NCBI RefSeq assembly: GCF_024228675.1
Contig: NZ_CP100461.1
Coordinates: forward strand, 2,849,398 to 2,913,397
Direction: 5' to 3'
From: Salinigranum marinum
GTDB taxonomy: Archaea; Halobacteriota; Halobacteria; Halobacteriales; Haloferacaceae
Length of the DNA stretch: 64,000 nt
The notes beneath the pieces were generated by a model. That model was given only the letters and a program-made list of their open reading frames with translations, made no database searches and had not been told where the DNA came from. The translations under genes were made by a program, and so were the position numbers. Positions 1-7,774 of this stretch are shown here, piece after piece; position 1 is the stretch's first letter; every line of letters starts with the position of its first letter.

Positions 1-1307
1 TCGTCGACGCGCTCGACCCGTCCGTCCGCGTGTTTGATCACGTCGACGTGGAGGTCGACGTACCGTACGACGTCGGGGAAACACTCGACGGGCGTACAGA
101 CGTTGACGTACGTCCCTTTCAGCTTCCCGCCGGCGCTCCGGTAGACGGTCGGATACCACCAGCGCCCCTCGCGGAACTTCGTGAGCGCGGTGTCGCCCTG
201 CTCGCGCGGGATGTCCAGCGCGTCGTAGCTGCCGCCACCGGAGAGTTCGCGCCGGACGGCGACGGTCCCGTCGGGGTCGTGTTCGACCACCTCACCGCGG
301 CCGAGCGTGATGAGCCGACCGTCCGGCTTGCCGTGGCCGATCGCGACCGTCTCCCCCTCGACGGGGCCGAACTGTCGGGTGACAACGCCGAACGGAAACT
401 CGTCCTCGCCCGCGGGCGAACAGAGCGCCTCGGCGAAGTCGACGCCGGCGCTCGCCGACTCCGATCCCGCCTTGATCCGGTGGTGCCCCGGCATCGTCGC
501 CGTCACCGCTCGACGGTGGTCGTCGAGAGCGAAGCGCGACTCGCGGCCGAACCACAGCCACGTCGACGCCGCCGGCGAGGCGCGGCGGGTGGGCCCGCCG
601 ACCGGTTCGCCACGGACGGCGTCGAGCGCCTCGGCCGTCTCGACGGCGCGTTCGAGCGCGCCGCGGAGCGTCTCCATGTCGGCTGCCGTCGCGGCGTGTC
701 GCCAGCGGACGCCCCAGCCATCGGGCACCTCGACGCCGAGGAGATCGGTCATGCCGGCGAGTTCGCGCCCCGCGGCGTCGTCGCGCGTGTCGACGCGCAC
801 CCCGTCCCGGCCGGCGTCGAGCGTCGCCAGTCCGGTCCCGGCTTCGAGCCCCGTTCCGAGTTCTGGCCGCCTGTCGCACCACGGTGGCCGGTCCGTGCGG
901 ACCTGCACGCGGAGCGTGTCGCCGTCGTCGACGTGCGCCTCGGCCGCGTCGTACGGGAGATACCCCTCTGCCGGGCCGAGGTCGCAGACGGCACCGCGCC
1001 CCCGCGTCTCGACCACGCGGGCGTCGAACACCGCTCCGACGGGCGTCGGCGACGGCCACGCGAGCGTGTCGGCCGCGACCCGCAGTTCCGCCGTCGCCGA
1101 CGCGACCCGCGACGACGCGCCGGTGACGCCGACGCCCTGGCGGTCGTCCGTGGTCTCGACGGCGACGTCGTGGTCGGCGTCGTCGAATGACTCCTCGAAC
1201 CGTCGGCGGATCGGCGGCGACGCCTGGACCACGTCGTGTCCCGCTTCCAAGAGCACGTGGGTGAGCGCAGTCGCGTAGATGCCCCGGACCCGGACCCGGA
1301 CCGTCAT
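1..1307 (-). CDS. Probable ribonuclease FAU-1 (DUF402), 3' end outside window
   Basis: Minus-strand frame starting with ATG at 1307 and open to the window edge (about 435 codons, no stop). FAU-1 proteins combine an N-terminal RNase E/G-like S1-type domain with a C-terminal DUF402 domain and bind or cut AU-rich RNA, as described for the Pyrococcus protein. The N-terminus (MTVRVRVRGIYATALTHVLL) fits, and a DUF402-like stretch with GTYVNVCTPVECFPDVVRYV lies near the truncated end. The start overlaps the stop of the upstream gene as ATGA (1304-1307), indicating translational coupling. Longer plus-strand frames here are GC-driven shadows. The family call is from memory of the haloarchaeal homologues. 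Confidence 0.75.
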   Translation of the reverse strand, partial: MTVRVRVRGIYATALTHVLLEAGHDVVQASPPIRRRFEESFDDADHDVAVETTDDRQGVGVTGASSRVASATAELRVAADTLAWPSPTPVGAVFDARVVETRGRGAVCDLGPAEGYLPYDAAEAHVDDGDTLRVQVRTDRPPWCDRRPELGTGLEAGTGLATLDAGRDGVRVDTRDDAAGRELAGMTDLLGVEVPDGWGVRWRHAATAADMETLRGALERAVETAEALDAVRGEPVGGPTRRASPAASTWLWFGRESRFALDDHRRAVTATMPGHHRIKAGSESASAGVDFAEALCSPAGEDEFPFGVVTRQFGPVEGETVAIGHGKPDGRLITLGRGEVVEHDPDGTVAVRRELSGGGSYDALDIPREQGDTALTKFREGRWWYPTVYRSAGGKLKGTYVNVCTPVECFPDVVRYVDLHVDVIKHADGRVERVD

Positions 1308-1678
1308 ATCTGCGCGGGATCCCGGACGAACCTGACGCGGTCGTTGACCGTCCCGCCGAGCGTCAGTTCGACTTTCTCCTCCCCCAGTACGCGGCCGCCC
1401 TCGACGGGGACGCCCCACGAGTCGAAGCGGAGGTAGCCGCGGATCTCCGCGCCGTGGGTGTAGAGATCGACGTACTGCACGGCGTGTTCTGTGACGTCCG
1501 CGGAACTGTGGGCCATCTCCATGTCGGAGTGGACCGTCTCGACGCCGTCGAAGAACGACTCGATCGCCTCCGCGTCGCGGCTGGTGGCCTCGGCGACCGC
1601 TTTCGAGACGCGCCTGATCTCGGCGCGGGAGAGCCCGGCGTCGCGGAGCGCCGCCTGCGTTCGCTGGTCGAAATGCAT
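1304..1678 (-). CDS. Conserved haloarchaeal protein of unknown function (DUF7532-like)
   Basis: A 124-residue soluble acidic protein beginning MHFDQRTQAALRDAGLS. It has an N-terminal helical half and a C-terminal half rich in beta-prone segments (GYLRFDSWGVPVEGGRVL, EKVELTLGG). I recall similar short proteins beside FAU-1 in other haloarchaea, possibly the family Pfam lists as DUF7532, but no function is known to me. No metal motif, signal peptide or membrane segment is visible. It overlaps the FAU-1 start by 4 bp and is probably the first gene of that operon; a divergent PrsW-like gene starts about 150 bp away. Confidence 0.75.
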   Translation of the reverse strand: MHFDQRTQAALRDAGLSRAEIRRVSKAVAEATSRDAEAIESFFDGVETVHSDMEMAHSSADVTEHAVQYVDLYTHGAEIRGYLRFDSWGVPVEGGRVLGEEKVELTLGGTVNDRVRFVRDPAQI

Positions 1679-1824
1679 ACTCGCACGTGGACCGCGGGGG
1701 TCTTCAACGCTTCAACGTTCGGCGCGTCACCCTCGGCCGAGACGGCGACGGGTTTCGGTGTCGGACGACAGACACACACGACGGGTGACAAGACATTAAC
1801 CTCCCCCGCCTCAGATACGGGTGT

Positions 1825-2835
1825 ATGAGTGACAGAATCGATCCCGTCAAGTCCGCCTCGGACGACGGGGTCGACCTCTACGACGTCTCGACGTGGGAGG
1901 AACGGACGTCGCTTGATGGCCTCGCAGTCGCGATCTACCGGCTCATCGTCGGCACGGCGCGGATCGGCGTCGTTGTGCTCGCGTTCTTGATCCTCTTGGC
2001 GATCGGCGGGCTCGCGGCGCTGACGGACCTCCAGGTCGGCGCGCTCACGATCCTCTCGGCGGTCCCGGCGCTGGGGCTCGCGGCGTACGTCTGGTACAGC
2101 GACGTGACGACGAGCGAACCGCTGTCGCTTTTGGTCGCGACGTTCCTGCTGGGCGTGCTCACGGCGAGCTTCGCGGCCATCCTCAACTCGATCGCACAGC
2201 CGGCGTTTCAGGCGTTCCAGTTCGTCGGCTCGGTCGCCTTCTTCTACCTCGTCGTCGGCCCGGTCGAAGAGACCGTCAAGCTCCTCGCGGTTCGACTCCA
2301 CGCCTACCGCCAAGACGAGTTCGACGCCGTCGTCGACGGGGCCGTCTACGGCGCGATGGCGGGGCTCGGCTTCGCGACCATCGAGAACTCGCTGTACATC
2401 ACACGGAACCTCGGGACGGGGACCGAGATGGACCTCGGCCTCGGCCTCATCGGGATGGGGGGCGGCATCACCGCCGTCCGCGCGCTCGCCGGCCCCGGGC
2501 ACGTCATCTACTCGGCCATCGCGGGCTACTACCTCGGGCTGGCGAAGTTCAACCGCGAGAACGCGGGGCCCATCGTCATCAAGGGGCTGCTCCTCGCGGC
2601 GGTCATCCACGCCACGTACAACTCCACCGTCGGAATCGGTTCCGGAATAATCATTGCGGTGACCGGGCTCCCGCCGCTCGTGGCCTTCTTCGCGTACGTG
2701 CTCCTGTTCGACGGCGTGTTCGGGCTGTTCCTCATCGGCAAGATCAAGCGCTACCGCGACGCCTACCGGTCCGCCCACCGCGACGGAGCGGCATCCGGGG
2801 ACAGGTTCCGGTCCGAACAGAACGAATTCGAGTGA
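1825..2835 (+). CDS. PrsW family intramembrane metalloprotease
   Basis: A 336-residue polytopic membrane protein. After a roughly 30-residue cytosolic acidic N-terminus come several hydrophobic segments (from about residue 45). The PrsW-type motifs are present: GPVEETVKLLAVR with the paired glutamates, ATIENSLYI, a histidine-containing segment (GPGHVIYSAIAGYYLG) and VIHATYN near the last helices. Bacterial PrsW performs site-1 cleavage of anti-sigma factors. Archaea lack such sigma factors, so the haloarchaeal substrate is unknown. Translation starts at ATG 1825, divergent from the FAU-1 operon. Confidence 0.88.
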   Translation: MSDRIDPVKSASDDGVDLYDVSTWEERTSLDGLAVAIYRLIVGTARIGVVVLAFLILLAIGGLAALTDLQVGALTILSAVPALGLAAYVWYSDVTTSEPLSLLVATFLLGVLTASFAAILNSIAQPAFQAFQFVGSVAFFYLVVGPVEETVKLLAVRLHAYRQDEFDAVVDGAVYGAMAGLGFATIENSLYITRNLGTGTEMDLGLGLIGMGGGITAVRALAGPGHVIYSAIAGYYLGLAKFNRENAGPIVIKGLLLAAVIHATYNSTVGIGSGIIIAVTGLPPLVAFFAYVLLFDGVFGLFLIGKIKRYRDAYRSAHRDGAASGDRFRSEQNEFE

Positions 2836-2839
2836 CCCA

Positions 2840-3457
2840 TCACCGGCCGGCGAGTCGGTCCTCGACGCCGTCGAGGTAGCCCTCGAGCATCGATTCGACG
2901 TACTTCGCGACGACGTCGACCTCGACGTGGATCGGGTCGCCGGCTTCTTTCTCCGAGAGCGACGTCAGGTCGTACGTCGTCGGGATGATCGCCACGTCGA
3001 ACGTCTCCGTCCCGCGGGCGGCGACCGTCAGGGAGATGCCGTCGAGCGCGACCGACCCCTTCGTGACGACGTACTGTCCGATCTCGGGCGGGAGCGAGAA
3101 TGTGTATCGCCAGTCCTCGCCGACGCGGTCGACCGCCTCGACCGTCGCGGTCGTGTCGACGTGCCCCTGCACGAGGTGGCCGTCGAACCGGCCGTCGGCG
3201 GCGAGCGCGCGTTCGAGGTTGACTACGCTCCCCTCGACCACGGAGCCGAGATACGTCTTTTCGACCGTCTCCGCCGCGAGGAACACCTCGAAGGTGTCCT
3301 CGTCGAACCGCTCGACGGTGAGACAGACGCCGCTGACGCTGATCGACTGGCCGTGGTGGAGGGCGTCGAAGTCGTGCGAGACAGAGAGGCGGCGGCCGTC
3401 GTCGGTCTCCGCGACCGACTGGATTTCGCCCGTGGCCTCGACGATACCGGTGAACAT
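2840..3457 (-). CDS. ribE: Riboflavin synthase (bacterial-type alpha chain)
   Basis: A 205-residue protein starting MFTGIVEATGEIQSV, the near-invariant N-terminus of bacterial-type riboflavin synthase, which converts two 6,7-dimethyl-8-ribityllumazine molecules to riboflavin. Two lumazine-binding repeats are visible: residues 1-90 (with SVSGVCLTVE) and about 95-190 (with GHVDTTATVE and GSVALDGISLTVA). I chose ATG 3457 because a longer frame back to 3583 only adds Arg-rich residues atypical of haloarchaeal proteins. It converges with the PrsW gene, the stops being 4 bp apart. Other archaea use an unrelated RibC, so the bacterial-type enzyme is characteristic of haloarchaea. Confidence 0.92.
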   Translation of the reverse strand: MFTGIVEATGEIQSVAETDDGRRLSVSHDFDALHHGQSISVSGVCLTVERFDEDTFEVFLAAETVEKTYLGSVVEGSVVNLERALAADGRFDGHLVQGHVDTTATVEAVDRVGEDWRYTFSLPPEIGQYVVTKGSVALDGISLTVAARGTETFDVAIIPTTYDLTSLSEKEAGDPIHVEVDVVAKYVESMLEGYLDGVEDRLAGR

Positions 3458-3570
3458 ACCCCCGCTTGGGAGTCGGGTGTCAAACCGGTTTCCCTCTCGC
3501 TTCCGGCGACGGGAACGAGCGAGCCGGCCCCGAGCCGTACGTTTTTGTCGTCCGCCTCGCGACCGACTGT

Positions 3571-4230
3571 ATGACTCTGGCAACGCGCGTCCGGAACAGC
3601 TTCATCACGGGGCTGTTTCTCGTCGCGCCGCTCGCCGTGACGCTGTTCGTCCTGCAGGTCGTCTTCAGGTGGGTGACACGGACCATCCGGCCGGTCGTCC
3701 TCCAGGTCCAGCCGTTCCTCGCGAGCACGCTCGACTACTCGGGTGACCTCGTCTTCGTCGCACAGGTCGTCTCCGCGTTGCTCCTCGCGCTCGCGATCAC
3801 GTTCGCTGGCTACCTCGCCTCGAAGAGCATCGGGCAGCGGCTCTTCGGCGGCTTCGAGCGCGGGATCCGGCTCATCCCCCTCGTGCGGACCGTCTACTTC
3901 GGCGTCCGCCAGGTGTCGGACTCGCTCACCGAGTCCACCGAGAGCTACGACCGGGTCGTCCTCGTCGAGTACCCCCGGGAGCGCCACTGGATGCTCGGCT
4001 TCGTCACCAACGAGAGCCCACAGAGCGTCGAAGAGGCCACCGACGAGACCCTCTACACCGTCTTCGTCCCCCATAGCCCGAACCCCACCGTGGGCAAACT
4101 GCTGATGATCGCTGAGGAGGACATGTGGGAGCTGGACATGTCCGTCCGACGGGGGTTCCGTATCATCGTCACGACGGGGCTGAGCGCCGAGGACATGACC
4201 GAGGAGCTGCCGGCGGGCGTCATCGACTGA
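3571..4230 (+). CDS. DUF502 family membrane protein
   Basis: A 219-residue protein with two N-terminal transmembrane helices (about residues 10-32 and 60-85) followed by a soluble domain containing GIRLIPLVRTVYFGVRQVSD and FVPHSPNPTVGKL, typical of DUF502. Members are widespread inner-membrane proteins of unknown function. The start ATG at 3571 begins MTLATRVRNSFITGLFLVAP, the usual family N-terminus; a longer in-frame extension to 3466 is antisense to the riboflavin synthase leader and was rejected. The gene diverges from ribE. Confidence 0.88.
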   Translation: MTLATRVRNSFITGLFLVAPLAVTLFVLQVVFRWVTRTIRPVVLQVQPFLASTLDYSGDLVFVAQVVSALLLALAITFAGYLASKSIGQRLFGGFERGIRLIPLVRTVYFGVRQVSDSLTESTESYDRVVLVEYPRERHWMLGFVTNESPQSVEEATDETLYTVFVPHSPNPTVGKLLMIAEEDMWELDMSVRRGFRIIVTTGLSAEDMTEELPAGVID

Positions 4231-4320
4231 CGGTCGAGAGGCGATCGCTGGCGCCACCGTCGCTCCCGTCACGCGCGGCGAGCGGTCCCTCACCGGCCCG
4301 ACTCGCTCACATTCGAGAGG

Positions 4321-6150
4321 TCACAGCCCCCACAGGGCGACGACGCCGAGCGTGGTCACGACGGTCAAAAGCGCCTGCAGGGGCGCGCCGACGCGGACGT
4401 AGTCGGTGAAGCGGTAGCCGCCGGGACCGTACACCATGAGGTTCGTCTGGTACCCCACGGGCGTCATGAACGCGGTCGACGCCGCGAACGTGACCGCGAG
4501 GACGAACGCGAACGGGTCGGCCCCGATCCGGCCGGCGGTGTCGACCGCGACGGGGAGGAGCAAGACCACGCTGGCGACGGGGGTGATGACGTTCGCCAAC
4601 AGCCCCGTGAGGACGTAAAACGCCGCCAGGGTGGCCACCGCGGGCACGATCCCCGCGAGCGTGACCACGCCGGCACCGAGGAGCGCGACGCCGCCGGTCT
4701 CCTGCATCGCCAGCCCCAGGGGGATCACCCCCGCGAGCAGGAAGATCACGTTCCAGTTGACCGCGTCGTAGGCGTCGGCCGGCGAGAGCACGCCAGTGAC
4801 GACCATCGCGACGACGCCGCCGAGCGCCGCAATGACGATGGGGACGACGCCGAGCGCCGCGAGGGCGATGACCCCGAGGACGATCGCGATCGCCGGCAGC
4901 GTCGTCGGTTGGAGTTCGCGCTCGCGCTCGCGCTCGATGAGATCGTGCACCTCGCCCGTGACGACGAACTCGGCGGTTTCGAGCAGATACTCGACCGTCT
5001 CGTCGGTCGTCTGCAACAGCAGGGAGTCGCCGGCCCTGATGACCGTCGGCCCGAAGTTCTCGCGGATGAGGTCGCCGTTCCGGCGGCGGACCGCGATGAC
5101 CGTCGCGTCGTACCGCTCGCGGAGCCGTGCCTCCGCGACGGTGTCGCCGACGACCGACGACTGGCTCAACACCCCCAGTTCGACGAGCGTCCCCTCGGTG
5201 GGGTTGTCGAGGTCGGCGTCGTCGACGGTCGCCCGCGGGAGGTACCGGAGGTCCGCGACGTCGCAAAAGCGCTGGATCACCTCCGGCGCGCCCCGGACCG
5301 TGAGGATGTCTCGCGCCGCCAACTCCCGGTCGGAGTCGGCCGCGATGAAGTGCTCCCCGCCGCGAAGGACGTCGAGGATGTCGATGTCGAGGTCGCGCGC
5401 GGCGTCGATCGTGACCCCCGCGGCGGCGGCACCGACGAGCGGGGACCGCGTGGGGACGAGGACGCGTGCGAGGTACTCGTCCATCCCGTACCGGGTCGTC
5501 CGGTCGCCGGGCGTCACGCGTCCGGGCGTGAGCGCCTTCCCGACCGTGAGCAGGTAGACGCTCCCGACGACCAGGACGATCACGCCGAGGGAGGTGAACT
5601 CGAACATGCCGAACGGACGGTCGATGAGCGACGCCGAGAGGTCGCTCGCGACGAGGTTGGTCGCCGTCCCGATGAGGGTGAGCGTCCCGCCGAGCATCGA
5701 CGCGTACGACAGCGGCAGGAGGAGCTTCGACGGTGAGATGCCGGCGTCGTCGGCGAGGTCGGTCACCATCGGGATGAAGACGGCCACCACGGGAGTGTTG
5801 TTGATCACACCCGCGATCGGGCCGGTGAGGCCGACCACCGCGACGAGCAGGCGGTTCTCGCTCCCGCGGGTGAGGTGGGCGACCTCGGCGCCGAGTCGGC
5901 GGACGACTCCCGTCTCCTGGATCCCCTTCGAGAGGATGTACATCGCGAGGATCGTGACGGTGGCGGTGTTCGAAAAGCCCGACAGCCCCTCCTGCGGGGA
6001 GATCCCGGTCCACGGCCCGAGCACGACGAGCGCGACGACGAGCCCGATGGCGACGATGTCCGGCGGGATCGCCTCGGTCACGAACAGCACGACCGTGACG
6101 CCGATGAGTGCGAACACCAGCACGATACCGACCGGGAGCCCAAATATCAT
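4321..6150 (-). CDS. SLC13-type permease with two RCK_C (TrkA-C) domains
   Basis: A 609-residue transporter. The N-terminal half (residues 1-190) has about five hydrophobic segments with GFSNTATVTILAMYILS and VINNTPVVAVFIPMV, features of the DASS/SLC13 and arsenite-citrate permease superfamily. A soluble central region (about 210-395) holds two TrkA-C-like domains (GVLSQSSVVGDTVAEARLR, FGPTVIRAGDSLLLQ). The C-terminal half repeats the transport fold (NWNVIFLLAGVIPLG, TPVGYQTNLMVYGPGGY). These permeases move anions such as sulfate, dicarboxylates or phosphate with sodium; the substrate cannot be read from sequence. It is monocistronic. Confidence 0.87.
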   Translation of the reverse strand: MIFGLPVGIVLVFALIGVTVVLFVTEAIPPDIVAIGLVVALVVLGPWTGISPQEGLSGFSNTATVTILAMYILSKGIQETGVVRRLGAEVAHLTRGSENRLLVAVVGLTGPIAGVINNTPVVAVFIPMVTDLADDAGISPSKLLLPLSYASMLGGTLTLIGTATNLVASDLSASLIDRPFGMFEFTSLGVIVLVVGSVYLLTVGKALTPGRVTPGDRTTRYGMDEYLARVLVPTRSPLVGAAAAGVTIDAARDLDIDILDVLRGGEHFIAADSDRELAARDILTVRGAPEVIQRFCDVADLRYLPRATVDDADLDNPTEGTLVELGVLSQSSVVGDTVAEARLRERYDATVIAVRRRNGDLIRENFGPTVIRAGDSLLLQTTDETVEYLLETAEFVVTGEVHDLIERERERELQPTTLPAIAIVLGVIALAALGVVPIVIAALGGVVAMVVTGVLSPADAYDAVNWNVIFLLAGVIPLGLAMQETGGVALLGAGVVTLAGIVPAVATLAAFYVLTGLLANVITPVASVVLLLPVAVDTAGRIGADPFAFVLAVTFAASTAFMTPVGYQTNLMVYGPGGYRFTDYVRVGAPLQALLTVVTTLGVVALWGL

Positions 6151-6305
6151 GTCGCCTTACATGTCTCTCCCGACCGTGCGGCTTAGCTGTTCGCCCGTCT
6201 CGATCGGCTCGCCGCCGATCTCACCGACGTGTCTGTCGCCGAGACGCGCCGACGCGTCGATCCGCCACCGGCGTGTTTTTACCGACCCCTCGCCAACCCG
6301 AGGCC

Positions 6306-6554
6306 ATGGCGATGGGTATCGCGGAATCGATCCAGCTGGCGGCGAGTCTCGTCTTCGCCATCCCGCTCGGTGTCTTCGGGCTCACGACTCTCATGGACGG
6401 CAACACGTTCCTCGGCGGCGTTCTCGTCGGCGTCGCGGTCCTGATGATCGTCCTCCCGCGGCAGCTCACCACGCCGGCCGACGTGCCGGCGAAGGTGGCC
6501 GAGAAGGCCGTCGGCAAAGCGGTGAAGCTGCCCGACGAAGACGACGACCGCTGA
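6306..6554 (+). CDS. Small two-TM haloarchaeal membrane protein (DUF7533-like)
   Basis: An 82-residue protein starting MAMGIAESIQLAASLVFAIP. Two hydrophobic helices (about residues 8-28 and 36-56) are followed by a short cytosolic tail rich in lysine then acid (GKAVKLPDEDDDR). I recall similar small haloarchaeal proteins labelled DUF7533, function unknown. The start was set at ATG 6306; an in-frame extension to 6108 runs antisense into the permease gene and is Arg-rich, so it is unlikely. Confidence 0.72.
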   Translation: MAMGIAESIQLAASLVFAIPLGVFGLTTLMDGNTFLGGVLVGVAVLMIVLPRQLTTPADVPAKVAEKAVGKAVKLPDEDDDR

Positions 6555-6607
6555 CGCGGCGAGACGACTTTTTCCTCCTGCGGCACCGCCGAGCCGACCG
6601 CGACACC

Positions 6608-7771
6608 TCACGGCGACAGCGACGACGGGAGCGAGACGAGCCGTTCGACGCCCCCGCGTTCGTCCAGAAGGAGCGTCTCGGCGCGGGTCACCCGGTCGGT
6701 TCGTCGGTCCGCGCTCGCGGTCCCGTCCGCCGCCCGCGTGACGCTCGCGGCGACGACGACCGCCTGCCCGGATTCGATCCGGTCGCCATCCCGCGGAGAC
6801 TCCCGCACCGAGAGCCCGACGCCGTGGACCGTCACGGTCGGCTCTTCGAAGCCGTACGCCGTCAGTTCGGCCCTGACCTCGCCCGCGATGCTGCCGACCG
6901 TCTCGGTCTCGTCGTCGAGCGCAGCGGTCAGCCGCCCCCGTCCGGCGCGGTGTGCCGCCTCGAGGGCGACGTGTGCCCGACGCTCCCAGCCGCCGTCGCC
7001 GTCGACGACGAGCGTCCACGCGGCGCGGAGCCGCGATCCGTCCGGGCCGCGCGGGCGACAGTCGACCACGACGGGTCGCCCAGGGACGACTCGACCGTCG
7101 ACGCCGCGAACTCGGGTGTCGGCCGGGTCGACGCCACCGCGGGCGAGTTCGACGGCGACCGCGCGGCTGAGTCGGGTGGTCGTCGGACCGGCGTCGGCGT
7201 CGCCGTCGGAATCGCGGATCTCGGCCTCGGTGTCCACCCCGGCGGGCCAGTCGTCCGCGGCGAGTCGATCGACCGTCCGGTCGACGGCCCCCTCGACGGC
7301 GGAGCCGAGTCGCCGGAGAGCGTCGCGTTCGGCCGGCGTCTTCGTCGCCCGCGCGTCGGCGTCGGCCGCCGTCGAGGCGACGTCGAACCCAGCCCGTTCG
7401 AGAAACAGCGCCGTGTCGTGACGCACGGCACGCGGAGTGAGAGCCGTCCCGGTGGGCCCGGGCGTCAGTTCGCGGGCGAGCCGGACGACCGCCTCGGCCG
7501 GATCGTCGACCCGTCGGAGCGTGCAGTCGCCGTCTCCACCGCTCGATTCGGGATCAGCGTCGGCAGCGTCGGCGTCGGTCGGGTCGACGACGAGACCGAC
7601 GGCGCGGTCCGCCGTGACGACGACGGCCTCGGCTCCGAAGACGGCGCTGGCGGCGTCGTCGCCGGCGTGGACGAAGGCGACGGCGTCGCGCTCCGCGAGG
7701 GCCTCGCGGACGACTCGGAGGGCCCGCTCGATCCGACTCGCGCGGACGCGATCGGGGTCGAACCTGGCCAC
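6608..7771 (-). CDS. M24-like (creatinase fold) protein, probably catalytically degenerate
   Basis: A 387-residue protein with an aminopeptidase-P-like arrangement: an N-terminal creatinase-like region (1-150) and a C-terminal pita-bread region (about 160-370). The M24 metal site needs Asp, Asp, His, Glu, Glu. The first Asp (VVVDCRPRG), the His (VHGVGLSVRESP) and the last Glu (RAETLLLDE) can be matched. The second Asp is missing (GSRLRAAWTLV where SDxTRT is expected), and the first Glu is replaced (VVVAASVTR where an IEP-like motif is expected). It probably folds like Xaa-Pro aminopeptidase without dinuclear-metal catalysis. It follows the UvrD-like helicase gene by 3 bp and is likely cotranscribed. 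Confidence 0.75.
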   Translation of the reverse strand: MARFDPDRVRASRIERALRVVREALAERDAVAFVHAGDDAASAVFGAEAVVVTADRAVGLVVDPTDADAADADPESSGGDGDCTLRRVDDPAEAVVRLARELTPGPTGTALTPRAVRHDTALFLERAGFDVASTAADADARATKTPAERDALRRLGSAVEGAVDRTVDRLAADDWPAGVDTEAEIRDSDGDADAGPTTTRLSRAVAVELARGGVDPADTRVRGVDGRVVPGRPVVVDCRPRGPDGSRLRAAWTLVVDGDGGWERRAHVALEAAHRAGRGRLTAALDDETETVGSIAGEVRAELTAYGFEEPTVTVHGVGLSVRESPRDGDRIESGQAVVVAASVTRAADGTASADRRTDRVTRAETLLLDERGGVERLVSLPSSLSP

Positions 7772-7774
7772 CGG

